Source: Latrodectus hesperus (taxonomy: Eukaryota > Arthropoda > Arachnida > Araneae > Theridiidae). Taken from it: a DNA stretch of 64,000 bases. Shown here in pieces: positions 1 to 18,300 of the stretch. Both the position numbers and the translations under genes were made by a program. Positions within the stretch are counted from its first letter, which is position 1; each line of letters starts with the position of its first letter. Below the pieces are notes generated by a model, which worked only from the letters and a program-made list of their open reading frames with translations, was not told the origin of the DNA and made no database searches. The stretch is taken from contig CM075853.1 of the NCBI GenBank assembly GCA_037975125.1, positions 24,255,399 to 24,319,398 of the forward strand, in the 5' to 3' direction.

Positions 1-248
1 AGATTCCCACCCTCTAATCGATCTTACTAAGTGTTAAGCTAGATATTAGAGTTCAAACAACACAGCAACCTTATTGAATTTTAGAAATTGTGATAAAACT
101 GTGTTTAAAATAAGAAATATTCAATTTTATACTGAAAGCTGAAATCTTTCTGCGTCTATATTCATAGTTCGTCAGTTTATTGTTGTATATGTTTGGGGGT
201 TATTGGATTTTAATTATTGCATATCTTTCGATAATGGTATACCCTTGA

Positions 249-458
249 TTTTTTTTTATTCTGAGCATAACAAGTGATAGAGTTAACTTCTGTACTGACA
301 TTCTTCCCAATGAAGTATGTCAGATTATACTTAAGCGAATAATTGACGACCCAAAATTTGATAATTCCAGTTCTACTAATTCTAAAATATTTTCAGACCA
401 CCTATTAAACAGCCTAACAAGCGTTGTAATAAATTTTAATATCCATCAATTAAATTAG
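249..458 (+). CDS. Possible coding exon with F-box-like start (tentative)
   Basis: An open stretch on the plus strand runs from a T-rich acceptor-like tract (249-265) to TAG at 456-458. It contains DILPNEVCQIILKRIIDD, which looks like the first helix of an F-box or of the LRR-type proteins common in spiders. There is no ATG inside, so it would have to be an internal or last exon of a gene entering from the left edge. In sequence this AT-rich, a 69-codon open frame also arises by chance. It would overlap the territory of the minus-strand protease gene. Confidence 0.22.
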   Translation, partial: FFFILSITSDRVNFCTDILPNEVCQIILKRIIDDPKFDNSSSTNSKIFSDHLLNSLTSVVINFNIHQLN

Positions 459-667
459 CTGCTTTCTTTTTATCGATAGTTGGTTGAGTTTGTGTTCCAA
501 GGGTAGAATCCTGAAAATCTCACAGAACCAACCCGAGAAAACTACATACAGAATGCCAACGGGCAACACATATCTACCGTTGTTGAACTGTAACTGTGAC
601 GGAACCTGGGATCTTTCGCTCTTAATACACAACTGTGCCACTGGGAACCCAGTTGTAAAGGACTTAC

Positions 668-6671
<6,004 letters not shown>

Positions 6672-8399
6672 TTTATTTACGAAAGATTGAAACAAATATC
6701 CAGCCTAATTTTTTTCTACTCGAAACAAAAACTTGAAATTCGAATACCCAAGGAGGAAATAAAATTCTGTCTTTAAATAGTTGAAGAACAATTCTAAAAG
6801 AAAATTTATTTGTTCTTGTGTTTCAAAGACATCCAGGTGATAAATATTTAATTTCTTCATAGTAATGATCACTTGTTTCCTTCAAAATAATAGTTTGTGT
6901 TTTGCAAAGTTAATTCTTTTAATTAAGTTTAAAATACGTTTCCAAATTTTATCTAAAACATTTGCACAAAAGAAATTGACAGTCATTTCTTTTTAAGGAC
7001 ATAATATTTATAATACTTAATTATTTTCATGAAGAAAATACAAAGGTAAATATTATGGAACACTACCACAGTTTATTTGTATCTAATTTTATTAAAATTT
7101 ATTATAGTTTCGATATTTTATCGAGATTTTTTTATTCCTTTACAAAGACAGTTGGACTACAATAACTGTTGAGATGGCCCTAATTCTTTCAAGGTCTATC
7201 AAGTGGATTCGATCGTCGTAAACGTCTTTGTTCATTGACCTTCTGTTCAGGTCTACAGTCATTTTTGAGGGTCCCTCTGAGGCTGTGTTAGAAAAGTCAA
7301 CTTAGGTGTAGTCTTTATTTCTAGAACATAGTTCCAAATTGAAAAGCCATGGCTTTATTTAGGAATTTTAAGTTGGCAAGAGCAGGCAACTGAAACGTAA
7401 TGCAAAGATATTAAAACTTTGACAACAAGAACTTGATTCAATTTAATTACTTGCAAATCAATTGTTTTTAGAACAAATAAATTTAGAACAGATTTTGCTG
7501 GCAACAATTCCTGTATAATCTAGTATTCATAAGAAGAGATTAGGTTCATAATTTTAATTGAACAGTTTACAAAAAGATAAGAATAATACAATGAGAAATA
7601 AAAATAACTGCATTATGCTCAGACTGAAATTACAAAAAATATTCATACCTTACTTCCATATTTTTAAATTGATCAAACTTTTTTTACAAAATCATAGACG
7701 TGTCTATTCTTATGGAACTTGTACTATGTCTTTTTGACTTTGTTTAAAATCGAATATAAAGACTAAATTTAATTTGAAATATGTTTCTCTTTTAAAATAT
7801 GTATCCATGGCTAAGATTATTTAAAAATATAGTTAAAACCAAGCATATTTACGAGTTTAATATGATTTCATTCGGATCTTACAGCATGAGTGCAAAGTAT
7901 AAACTTACAAAGGAATCTTTTCTTTAATCTAGTTTTGCATATACTTTTACACATATATATACACATTAAAAAATTCTTCTAACCAGGTGAACTGAACTAT
8001 CGCTCAGAATATTGAAAGAAATGCGGATCATCGATCAAATTTTCAAGGCATTCAGAAATATAAATCCTGAGAAATCAGAATCCAGAGCAACTTTCACGTG
8101 AATGACTTAAGTTGAAGAGCCATCCACTTATTAACCGTTGACTAGACGTTTTCTATTCATAAAAGATCTGGAAAACGTTTGAACCAAAGTGGCAATCGAA
8201 CATTTTCTGTTTATCAAAAAAGGTCCTTATAATAACGGCACCATGCGGTTCCATATTTTGCTGAAACGTAGAGCTCGAATAAAAAATATAGTCATGGGGC
8301 TTATATATATAATACAACAGAAATGTAACATTCATTGTTCGAATAACAAAAAAAGAGAGATAGAGATATGTATCTATGGACAACCTATATCATTACACT
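6672..8399. other. 5' flank of the protease gene
   Basis: Contains the presumed 5' UTR and promoter of the minus-strand protease gene, but I cannot place a TATA box or initiator with any certainty in such AT-rich DNA. A GC-richer island at about 7140-7400 may be an old repeat; I could not assign it to a family. Confidence 0.35.
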
Positions 8400-9065
8400 A
8401 TAGGTAAAGTTGTAAAGGAGGGAAAACACCAGGTTTATTTCCGGGGCTATGAATTTATATTCAAAGCGTTAGTTTATTATAAAAGTTTCCGGAAATTTTA
8501 AAAATTCCCTAAAATTTTGAAAGTCCTGGAAAGTTTTGAAATTTTTCGGATGATTTAAAAATTTTTGAAGTTTTTTTTTTATTTGACATTTTTTTAATAA
8601 GTAAAAATTTACTTATTTTATAATTTCAATAAGAATTATGATAATAGAAAATTTTCCAACGAAATAAAACAATTTTACTTTAATGACCAATTTAGAATAA
8701 CTTCAAAATTTAATCTTGAGGAAAAATATTTTATTGCCATATTTTCTCAGCATGAATTTATAACTAAATAAAAAAAGGGAAATATCACTATTTATTCTGA
8801 AAGTCCTCAGAAATATAATTTGATATTTTTTATTAAATATTAATTAATTATATTTATTATTTTGATAAGTATTTTTGTGTTTTTTTCTCAGTACGAAACA
8901 TTAATTAACTTTCGTACTAGAAGATAGAACACATATATTTTTGCATATATTTACGCAGTTTATTTCACTTCTCTATTTCACAAGTCGAGACAATTCATTA
9001 AATGAAAAATGATTAATTGAATTTATTCCCCTAAAATTCCCGGTTTATTACCAAAATTCCCTAGT
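8400..9065. mobile_element. hAT-like non-autonomous element body (tentative)
   Basis: Rich in degenerate AATTCCC / GGGAATT and TTTCCGGAAA motifs. It runs into AATTCCCATGGTTCAAAAAT and GGGAATTCTACATCTCTA, which resemble the subterminal repeats of arthropod hAT-type MITEs. No coding capacity. The left boundary is not clear. Confidence 0.4.
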
Positions 9066-9450
9066 AATTCCCATGGTTCAAAAATTTCCCGGGAATTCTA
9101 CATCTCTAACTATATATAATGAGTCCCATGGCTCAAAAATTTCTCGGGAATTCTACATCTCTAACTATATATAATGAGTCCCATGGCTCAAAAATTTCTC
9201 GGGAATTCTACATCTCTAACTATATATAATGAGTCCCATGGCTCAAAAATTTCTCGGGAATTCTACATCTCTAACTATATATAATGAGTCCCATGGCTCA
9301 AAAATTTCTCGGGAATTCTACATCTCTAACTATATATAATGAGTCCCATGGCTCAAAAATTTCCCGGGAATTCTACATCTCTAACTATATATAATGAGTC
9401 CCATGGCTCAAAAATTTCCCGGGAATTCTACATCTCTAACTATATATAAT
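9066..9450. repeat. 55-bp tandem array, 7 copies
   Basis: Units start at 9066, 9121, 9176, 9231, 9286, 9341 and 9396. After the first unit they differ mainly by TTTCTCGGG versus TTTCCCGGG. Each unit holds CCATGG, a CCCGGGAATTC-like palindrome and CTCTAACTATATATAATGAG. The first unit is the end of the adjoining hAT-like repeat, so the array grew from a transposon end. Confidence 0.95.
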
Positions 9451-10950
9451 GAGCCAGTATTACAATTTCTAATGCAGGCTGGCAGTGTACGCTCCTCATG
9501 ATGCCGCCAAACATGGAGCCATAGCCATGAGACTGCAAGCAGATTCACATTTGAAAACAAATGGGCACACAATTCCTGACCAAGGTTCATCACAACAACC
9601 CTGTGATACGCGCCAGTGAAAAGCCAAAGACATTCTAGCTGATAATAATAAGTTACAGATGAGAATCGCATTCTGTTAAAAAAAATTCAAAGAAAAAAAA
9701 TGTGCTGAACAAAGAAATTTCATGAAAAACATTTATAAAATTTTACTAAACCACATGTTATTTTTGTAAAATAATTTCTTATAAACATTAATAATTTTGT
9801 TACGTATTGTTTTTAATAATATTGAAAATTTAGTTAAAGAAATATAAAAATAATAAGCAGTTAAGAAAATTTCAAAAAATATTTTTCTTGAAATTATAAG
9901 TCAAGAGCTTTTTTATCACACACAAACTGAAAACTACGAAAAACAATTAAAATCATAATCTCATTTAATAGCATTATAAAAATTTACTGGGTATCATATT
10001 ATTTAAAATATTCAAGATTCACACAATTGATTTTGATGATTTTTGATGCCTTAATTTTTTAACCTTTATTTTTAATCAAATATTAAAACAGAACTCTCTA
10101 TTTTACCCTAAATTATGATTTGATAAAAATGTAAAAAATTCGGTTTTAATGTATTTTCATATATTTAAAATACATTGAAGGATGAATTTTAAATAAGGTG
10201 TCAATCAAAAAAACATTTTAAATCGATTGATGAATTTAAATTTTGTTTAATTTCATGTATTTAAGGATTTAATTTTATTTATTGGAAAAAACGAAAAATA
10301 TTAGTCATCAAATGACAGTACATGTTTAAAACATAAATACTCCAAGCTATTTAATTCGAATGTTGATTTTTTCAATGAAATATTAGTCAGATTGTTGAAG
10401 CAATAACAAAATTTTTGAATTTATATGTATGTATATATCAAACAGACATAATTTTAATGAATATAAACTCCAAGCAATTATATCATGAAAAGAAACTCAA
10501 AAAATGTTATGAAATTTTTTTTTTTTATAATGCGGCAGAAAATTTGTTTGAAATAGCAAATCTTAGAATTGCACTTTCCCTGTTTACTTATTTTTATTTG
10601 AATTCATATATTGCCACAGAGTAATGACATTTCAGTCTCTCAAAAAATGTGTTAATGATTATAAAGCACCTGCTAAAACGCAATTGTTTGTAAAAAAAAA
10701 TAGTGTCAAGCTCGGCGGAGCAAGAAGTCATTATTGTGTGTCAGAAAAGAAGTTCGTGGTGCGGAAAAATATCTTTATTTAACCTAAAAACATGGTCTGA
10801 CAGGTGCTAAGATAATCAGAATTGAAAGTACGGAGAGCGCTGTAATTTGTTGATTTGGGAAAGAAATAAAAAAATGATGAACTTATACATTTTTTTTCAT
10901 ATTGGCACTAATGGAATTTTCTAAATGCATGATTTTAAAATGTGTATCTG
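9451..10950. other. Intergenic, no gene seen
   Basis: AT-rich. A GC-richer stretch at 9451-9670 directly abuts the tandem array and is probably more repeat sequence, but I found no known family. Another short island at about 10700-10770 is likewise unassigned. Confidence 0.4.
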
Positions 10951-12270
10951 TCAAATGTCTGAGCCTTCACAATCCACACACTGAAGGAGTCGTTTTCTGA
11001 AATTCCCATGCACTCTTTCAAGCATGTCTTCTGCTATTATTGCAGTTTCAGCCTCAATATTGTTCTGTAGGTCTTCCAGGGTATTTGGGCAGTTGCAATA
11101 TAACTTCGACCTATAGTCCCAAAGAAAAAAATCTCTTGGGGCTAAGTCCAGTGAGCGTGTGGACCAATTGAGATCTCCCATCCCAGAGATAAGCCTTTCA
11201 GGAAACATTTGCCTCAAAATATTCATGGTCATGCCAGATGTGTGTGCAGGTGCCACCATCTTATTGCAACCAGGATTTTGAAATTACACTGCCTCGAAAG
11301 CCGACTGGAAAAACTCTTGCAGCACAGTTAAGTAAAGATCCGAATTCACAATTACAGGACGACGATTTTCCTGGAGAAAGTAAGGGCCAATGATGCCTAC
11401 TTGTGATATGGTGCACCCCACAATAACGCAATCTGAGTGCAGGTATCTCTGGTGAATATCACTGGGCTTCGTTTCACTCCATTAACGTATATTCTGTTTG
11501 TTTACACAGCCACTGAGGGGGAAATGTGGTTCATAGAAAAGAACATATTTGCGTTATGATATATGGTTGCAAGAATGGCTTTACAAGATGTTCTTCGTGT
11601 TACATAAGCCCGTGTTCTTGTTTCTCATCCCCGTGACAGGCAAAGCTAAATCATGTCAATGAGTTCATTCACCCTGAGGAAATCCAGTACTAATAAGGTC
11701 TTTAACCAGATCCTGCTTGGTGAGTCCCAGACAATGTAAAATATAACCAGGAAAGCTTGTGCAGAAGAGCACTTAGTGCAGATTTCCAAGTGCTTATTAC
11801 CACCAACAAAAGTCACTGATGACAGGTGACCACTAATGAAACGGGTAAGAGCAGTTTGATCTCGTCTACTGCTGCCCCGAACAAAGGAGCCGCCAAGGCA
11901 CCTACTCTGATACCACGGGTGTACTGGCGGGGCCATCCAAATGGCCTTTTGGAGTCTTATATTTAGTAAATAGCTCCATATAAGTAAGAAGAGCGGCAGG
12001 CTCCTAATTCCGTACAGACAATTTCTGGAAAACCACGAACATTTTATACGGGTGAAAATTCAATTCATTATGAAGAATCCAGTAGATATGTTACGAAATT
12101 CCATGAACAAGCAATTGTTTCCGAGCTGATAGTTTCGGAGTTGTAGTGCTGCTGTTCTAACTTGTTTGACATTTTGTGGTGTTTTAACGCTTCTCTCAGG
12201 TCTTCCTCGAACGGATTCCCTGTTGTTCTGAATGCGTTTATCCAATCGATTGCAGTCCAGGAATACATAT
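10951..12270 (-). pseudogene. Mariner-type transposase pseudogene, split by a LINE fragment
   Basis: The N-terminal piece lies at about 12110-12270. Across two frames it reads NAFRTTGN, RGRPERSVKTPQNVKQVR and TAALQL, the linker of mariner-like transposases in which GRPR.VRTPENVE.VR is typical. The catalytic piece at 10951-11560 reads VNGVKRSPVIF, then QVGIIGPYFLQENRRPVIVN. It continues APAHTSG, NILRQMFPERLISGMGDL, SLDLAPRDFFLWDY and MLERVHGNFRKRLLQCVD. The last catalytic Asp (APRDFFLW) remains, but the Asp of the usual DGA.AH motif is lost and there are several stops. About 450 bp of unrelated LINE sequence separates the two parts. Confidence 0.75.
11640..12000 (-). mobile_element. LINE 3' fragment inserted in the transposase fossil
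   Basis: The minus-strand ORF at 11646-11936 reads DQTALTRFISGHLSSVTF, CTKCSSAQAF and LVLDFLRVNELIDMI. This is the C-terminal tail after the RNase H domain of the same kind of LINE as the one at 34581-38627 (TRFRSGHLSNLKF, CSKCLNEQASPEHIL, MVLDFLKLYALVDLV). Everything upstream is missing, as expected from 5' truncation during target-primed reverse transcription. Boundaries are approximate; I could not identify target duplications. Confidence 0.75.
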
Positions 12271-12275
12271 GGAGA

Positions 12276-12520
12276 AGAGCCGTGGTGGCCTGGTTGATTA
12301 GAGCGTCGTTCTTGTTATCGGAAGGTAGTGAGTTTGAATCCCAACTTAAACGAAAATCCGTCGTGTTCACTAATAGTAGCTGGGACACCTTTAATATGTC
12401 GTGGTCGCAATGTCCTCCAAGTGAAATGATACCTCTGGAGTGGCAGGCCAAGTATTAAGAGTCTTCTGCTTGGTTTTTGCTTCAAATTCACGAAGACTCC
12501 ACCCAGCTGCTTCTATATAA
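12276..12520 (+). repeat. tRNA-derived SINE
   Basis: Head with A-box-like TGGCCTGGTTGATTAGAGC and B-box-like GAGTTTGAATCC, then a body containing GTCGTGGTCGCAATGTCCTC and CAAGTGAAATGAT. The body is shared with the copy at 15043-15300. Confidence 0.7.
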
Positions 12521-13144
12521 CTGTTAGAGCCCAGCTCAGAGCTAGGTTCAGGGAAGCATACTGATGCAACAACAATACGTCCACGTGGGGGAGCTGCACA
12601 TTGCGGACTGAAGATCGAAGATTGGAGAAAATGAAAAGCACGCTGCAATGATCGAGTAAGAGAGAGAATTCGAGAAATACACTTCAACACATAATGAGCG
12701 CTCTTCACGTCTTCACTGTATGATGGCAACTGAGCATCGGCTGAATATAAACCTCCCGCCGTTCACTATTTCCCGTCTTCGGCCAACAGCGTGAATTCTA
12801 AAAAACCAATTTATCGCCCTCCACCCTGTATGATCAAACCTGCCAATTTTATCTGGCAAAGTTGGTGAGTATAATTTAACATGAGAAAAATTCAATTAAA
12901 TAAAATGTCAAGATGGTGAAGCATTTGTATCTATTAGCCATATATGGCTGACGGTATAGAGTGGTTGCAACAGCCAAATAATGATGTTTCGATTTGCAAT
13001 ACAAAATACCTGGAAAATTAGAAAGCCCTACGTTTAAGTAAAAACCTCAGCGTTTTCTCAGACAAAAGTCATAGATTTATATAATTTTAATTTAAGGAAA
13101 TTATTAAGATATAAAATTTCTTCTGAAAGTAATTTTAAAGATAA
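12521..13144. other. Mixed repeat debris
   Basis: GC-richer than the surroundings up to about 12900, and probably pieces of old mobile elements. No domain could be read on either strand. Confidence 0.3.
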
Positions 13145-13392
13145 GCCTCGTCGTGGCCTGGTGATAGGACAGCGCTCTTCGGAGCATAAGTTCCGAATTC
13201 AATCCCAGCCACATTGAACTGAAAATGGATATTGTGCTTCTGCATGCACGTCTGTCAGGGTAGAGATTGGCTGTTTTCGAGGCTTCCTCCTTTGTAACAC
13301 TTAAATATGACCCATTAACCATGAAAAGTCCTTCTGGAAGATCACTTGAGCGAGGGATGTTAAAATGATTTACAATGGCCTTCGGCGATAGG
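13145..13392 (+). repeat. SINE with tRNA-like head, second family
   Basis: The head reads GTGGCCTGGTGATAGGACAG with a B-box-like AATTCAATCCC, but the body differs from the copies at 12276 and 15043. This suggests a separate SINE family sharing a tRNA-type promoter. Confidence 0.5.
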
Positions 13393-13444
13393 CTGTCCAT
13401 TTACATATATTTTTCGATATTCAATCATACATATATTTACCATA

Positions 13445-14814
13445 TTCACTGTCCGACATAGAAAATGTAACATCAAGAGGGAGTGGCCAGAAAATTATGC
13501 AAATTTCAGAATAGACACTCACCTTGCCGAGTTATGCGAATAATGTAAAATGCGCAGTTCTCCAGCGCATTTAGGATATGATATTAGGTAAAGGAACGGC
13601 AGTGGGGCAATATTCGCACAGTTACTGCTGCTTTGAAAATAATGGTTGAAAGTTTGTTGTTATCGCAAAGGAGCCTGTAATGGCGGAGAATACCAGGCCA
13701 TCGTCCATAGAGTCAGTTCCAGCAAACAGACGAGTTTACGAAGGGCATAGTGATAGGACTGAAGGTAGGTTGGTCCTTACGGCAAATAGCGGCTGATAGA
13801 CTGCTGGACGCGTCCATAGTGCACTGGCTGTGACGAAGATGTTTGGAATAAGGAACTGTGGAACGTGTGCTGGGTGCTGGTACAGCCAGAGTGACGTCAC
13901 ACGTGAATCGACGCGTCCGACGGGAGGTGATGGTGGCTCCGTAAAGTACGTCTACTGAAATTCTGCTGCACGTGATAAATACCCTAGATACTCTCATATC
14001 GAACAGAACCACTTGCTGTCGATTGGTTGCTAGTGGCCCGTTAAGATTGCTATTCACCTCACAATATAGACGACAGTCTGGAATGGTGCCAGATTAGAAC
14101 AATGAGGACGACGGAGTGGCACAGGATCGTCTTCTCAGATGAGTTATACTTTTGTTTCTTCAGTGATAGTCACCGCGTGCGAGTGTGGCATCGACGTGAA
14201 GACGCAACACTCGCACGCGTTTGTGGAACGCCCCACCGCCGACAACGCCACATCATGATTTAGGGCGCCATTGCGTACGATTCCAGGTCACCTCTAGTAC
14301 ATATTCTCCCTGCACTATGAAAGTTCAACTTTACGTGGATAATGTGCTGCACTCGGTGACACTCCCCTACCGTCAGGGGTTTCCAATGCCCTTTATAAGC
14401 AGGGTTACGTCCGAACGCACATAGCTCGCATCAGCCAACATGCCTTGTTAGGTGTACAGAAGCTTCCCTTGCCATCACGCTCGCCAGATCTCTCACCAAT
14501 CGAACACGTTTGGTATATGTTTGGACGCCATTTGCTGACCCTGCTGCTGCTTTCTTCAAAAGACGCACTTTGACAAATGGTTGACAGAGAACGGAGAGCT
14601 ATTCCTCAGGACACCACTCTGTGCCTAAACGTGTTGCTTCGTGTCCACGATGGTCTTACAACCTACAGATCTGACCCTCTTCTCGCTCTGTATTATGCAT
14701 ATCATTTCGAAATACAGATAATTTATTGCTTTTTCTGTCTATCGTTGTCTGTCGAGTTTCGTTACTTTCAGGCAACTCCTTCTTGGTGTTGCATTTTCAA
14801 AGTCGGACATTGTA
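13445..14814 (+). mobile_element. Tc1-like DNA transposon, degenerate, with matching ends
   Basis: The left end (CACTGTCCGACATAGAAAAT) matches the reverse complement of the right end (CAATGTCCGACTTTGAAAAT) over about 30 bp. TA lies outside at 13443-13444 and 14815-14816. Length about 1.37 kb, normal for Tc1 elements. The plus strand between holds a broken transposase gene. Confidence 0.85.
13690..14580 (+). pseudogene. Tc1-like transposase pseudogene
   Basis: Reading across frames on the plus strand gives GWSLRQIA (helix-turn-helix region), GTARVTSHVNRRVRRE, EWHRIVFSDEL (first catalytic Asp), DSHRVRVWHRR, ERPTAD and PSPIEHVWY-like sequence (catalytic Glu kept). The middle DNARPHTA-type motif is destroyed and there are many stops and frameshifts. 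The order and wording match Tc1-family transposases closely, so only the family, not function, can be claimed. Confidence 0.8.
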
Positions 14815-15042
14815 TATACTTTTTCAGAAACCTGAAATCTATCAATCAAAGGCTCACAGATTTCTTTGGTGGGAATAAACTCTTATTGGTAAATATTTGT
14901 TTTCATATTTTCACCAATATCAAAATAAATTGATTTTAGCATTTACATAACTTTATCCAAGCTATTAAAGTTAAAAGTTTTCATCAAAGCATTAGTGAAT
15001 ACACACAGACTGATAAGTATTAATACTATACTACAGGGAGGC

Positions 15043-15300
15043 TGCAATGGCCTGGTTGGTTAGGGCATCCGTTCTCATTATCAGGAGGTAGTACAATCAA
15101 ATCTCGAACCGCTGTGTTCGTTAATGGTGGTTGGGACACGTTAAATGTGTCGTGGTCGCAATGTATTCCACGTGAAATGATTCTTCTCAGGGTGGCAGAC
15201 AAAGTTTGGGAGTCTTTTTTACTTGGTGCCTACTTCTAAATTATGATGACCCACTTTTGGGTCTATGATGGCACACCCACTGGGTGCCATCACTTCCACC
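15043..15300 (+). repeat. tRNA-derived SINE, second copy of the 12276 family
   Basis: TGGCCTGGTTGGTTAGGGC head, then GTCGTGGTCGCAATGTATTC and CACGTGAAATGAT, aligning along its length with 12276-12520. The B box is decayed. Confidence 0.7.
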
Positions 15301-18300
15301 CCTTGCAGTGCTAAAAAAGACAGAAATCTAATAGTAGAGCATTATACAACATAAGCAAAATTGTACTATAAACTGCAAGTTCCCTTATACTGTGAATATC
15401 ATTAAAACAATTATATCACTTAACTGTAGTCCTATTAATGTTTAGAAAATTACTCTAAAAAATTTTACATCGGTAAACTTCCTTATTAGTTTACATCTTT
15501 TAATATTAATATAATATAGGTGTAAATAAATAATTTTCATTTCTGTTTGAAGTTTATATTCCAAGTTATAGATAACTTTTTTTATCAGAATATATACAAT
15601 TCACGTTATTTAAATTTTACTAAGCTAGCAATTATAATCTAGAGTTATACTTAATCATTAGAATTTAAAATTCAACTTAACGTTTTTAGAAATCTTAATT
15701 GAATCAAATAATACAAAGATTAAATAACTACTCATAAGTAATGAGTAAATTTTTTAAAGAAATAAGTTATTTTAGAAATTAGAATGAAATTTTGTATAGT
15801 TATGATTTAATTAAATTACCATTAGTCACCTAATTAAAAAAAATTATCGACCGTTGAAAAACAATGCAGTTAACTTATAATAATTAAAATGAATTCGGAT
15901 GGAGGAGAAAACTTGATTATTTTAATATTTTATTACGAAAGTTACTCAGGTAATAATATCAAAAAATTTATTACAAATATTTAAAGTAAGTACTTTAAAT
16001 TACAGAATACTCATCTAATTACAGATACTCAATTTTAGAATTGTAAGGAAGATTCTCTCTTATTATTCCATGTTTACACATGTAGAGAATTTTATTCCAT
16101 ATTGTTTAGTGGAATAAATTTCATATAAAAATTAAATTTAGTATTCACTTTAAATATTTAAATTCTGATTCAAAAATCATTTGTTACAATGATTTCTTCG
16201 ATTTAAAATCGATACTTTCTAATTTAAACTATGTATTAACGAAGAAAGAATGTAATATGTTAACAATCACGACATTTTTTAGTATTCTCTCTCCATAAAA
16301 TATATCGTTTGTGAAGCATGCACATACATAGTGTATTCGCAACAAATGCATAGTTATTTTACATGAATAACAAGATCATTTTAACAGCTAAATATTTATT
16401 TCAGTAAATAAACTACAAATATGTATATATAAACTATATAAAAGAAAAATAACAAATGAATAATATTACAATTCAAAGCCTATAAAATATATTATAAGCA
16501 ATTCTATAAAAGTACATCACAAAAGATGGAATGCTAAATAGTTTGGAATACTATAATACAAACATTTTATATGATCGTAAAATTTTCCGTAAAATATTAT
16601 TTCAGAAATAACAAAGTCGTTTTAAACAAAAAGGATTAAATGTGTTCACAATATATTAGCAACATGTAATGAAATAATTTATATCATTTTTGTTTTCATA
16701 TTACATACTTAAAAATTCACTTTTATTTAAAATAAATTTACTTTACAAGTAACTTTTATTTCTTTACAAATAACTTTTAATGGCCTTAATGATATCAAAT
16801 GAACTTTAAATTCACTAGATTTGAAACAATTCCATTAGATTTGAATTTTAATAGCAATTTTGTCTTCCAATATTTTAATTTGTTTAATTATTATAAAATA
16901 AATATAAAAAAATATTTGAAAAGAATGAAATAATTGATATTAAAAAAAGCAGAAATAATGAATGTCATGTAAAATATATTATGCAATTAAATTTTAATCA
17001 TATAATCTCAGGTATTTATAAACACATTTTTTTCCAATCAAAATATCTCTTGATAACTTTCAATTTTAATGACGATCTTTTAAATAATTTTCTCTCCTTA
17101 ATAACTTCTATATTCTATATTTAAAAAAGGAAAAAATATTTTCAAATACTCGAAATCAATACTATCATTAACTAAAATTATTAACTGCACATTAATTAAT
17201 ACTTTAAGTTGATAAACGAAAACATTAGAAAAATAATAAATTACTACAATAACTAATAAATTATATATTGCCCTAAAAACATTTTTATCAACAATAACAA
17301 AAATTAAGAATATAATAGCATTTAAAAGCTTAGAAGTTCTTTCTCTTTAACTTAATATAATTTATATGCATTTAATGTTTGTTTAATGTATCATCTATAA
17401 GTTTCTTAGAGCTCTTTTTCAAATATTTAATAAAGTATTTTCTAATGTCGGGTATAGAGCTCTTGGATTGTTTTTAATAACAGCATTAATATTATTATAG
17501 ATATCATAACATGATTTTTAGTTCTCATTTTTCATTTAAGATATGTTTAAAAAATTGCATGACTAGATCATTGTAAGTGAAAAAAAAACCAGATAAAAAA
17601 ACTAAATGCATTTCAATTAAATGCATCCAGTAAAATAATAATAAATATAGTCAATACTTAATATCCACAAGTAAATAGATTTCAAAATAAAAATCTGATG
17701 AAAACATAAATGATTATTAAAAACTATACATGACTAGTATAATAATCTAATACATCTGAAGCTAAGAAATGATAACATCTATCAGTGTATAATAAAATAT
17801 TTAATAGGTGTGGTTCTTGAAAATTAGTTTAAATAAAGTAATATTTAAAAGTAATTAGTTAACACAAAATAATGTATTGAAGAACAAAATGCAAAGTGAC
17901 CTAAAATAAAAAACTTCATTAAAATATTGGAACTATAGTTGTTGAGATTTTAAAACAATCCAAACTTTGTTGTATTATTTTTATAAGTAAATCAATATAT
18001 TTAAAATTGTAAATGAAAACAATGATAATCCTTAAGTAATTAGCTGATATTTCATATTTCCAATCAAACTTGAAATAACCAAAAATTTTCTTAACAAAAT
18101 CAAGCAATTTTATCATTATATAATTTTAAATGTTTTGAAACAACAAATTAGGTAAAAAAAAAATGAAATCAATTTCACAGCTTACATTACACTTCTTTTA
18201 TAAACTTCTAAAAAAATTTTTAAATCTAAAACTCTAAATATAAAAATTAATTGAACATTCATAATTACACTTGATATGACTTAAGAGCTAATTTTCCTTG

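Noticed and set aside
8153..8407. Overlapping ORFs of 72-76 codons on both strands
   Set aside because: No recognisable domain on either strand and no exon structure.
9408..9671. 87-codon minus-strand ORF
   Set aside because: Runs into the tandem array and has no family motif; its 5' part could be repeat debris.
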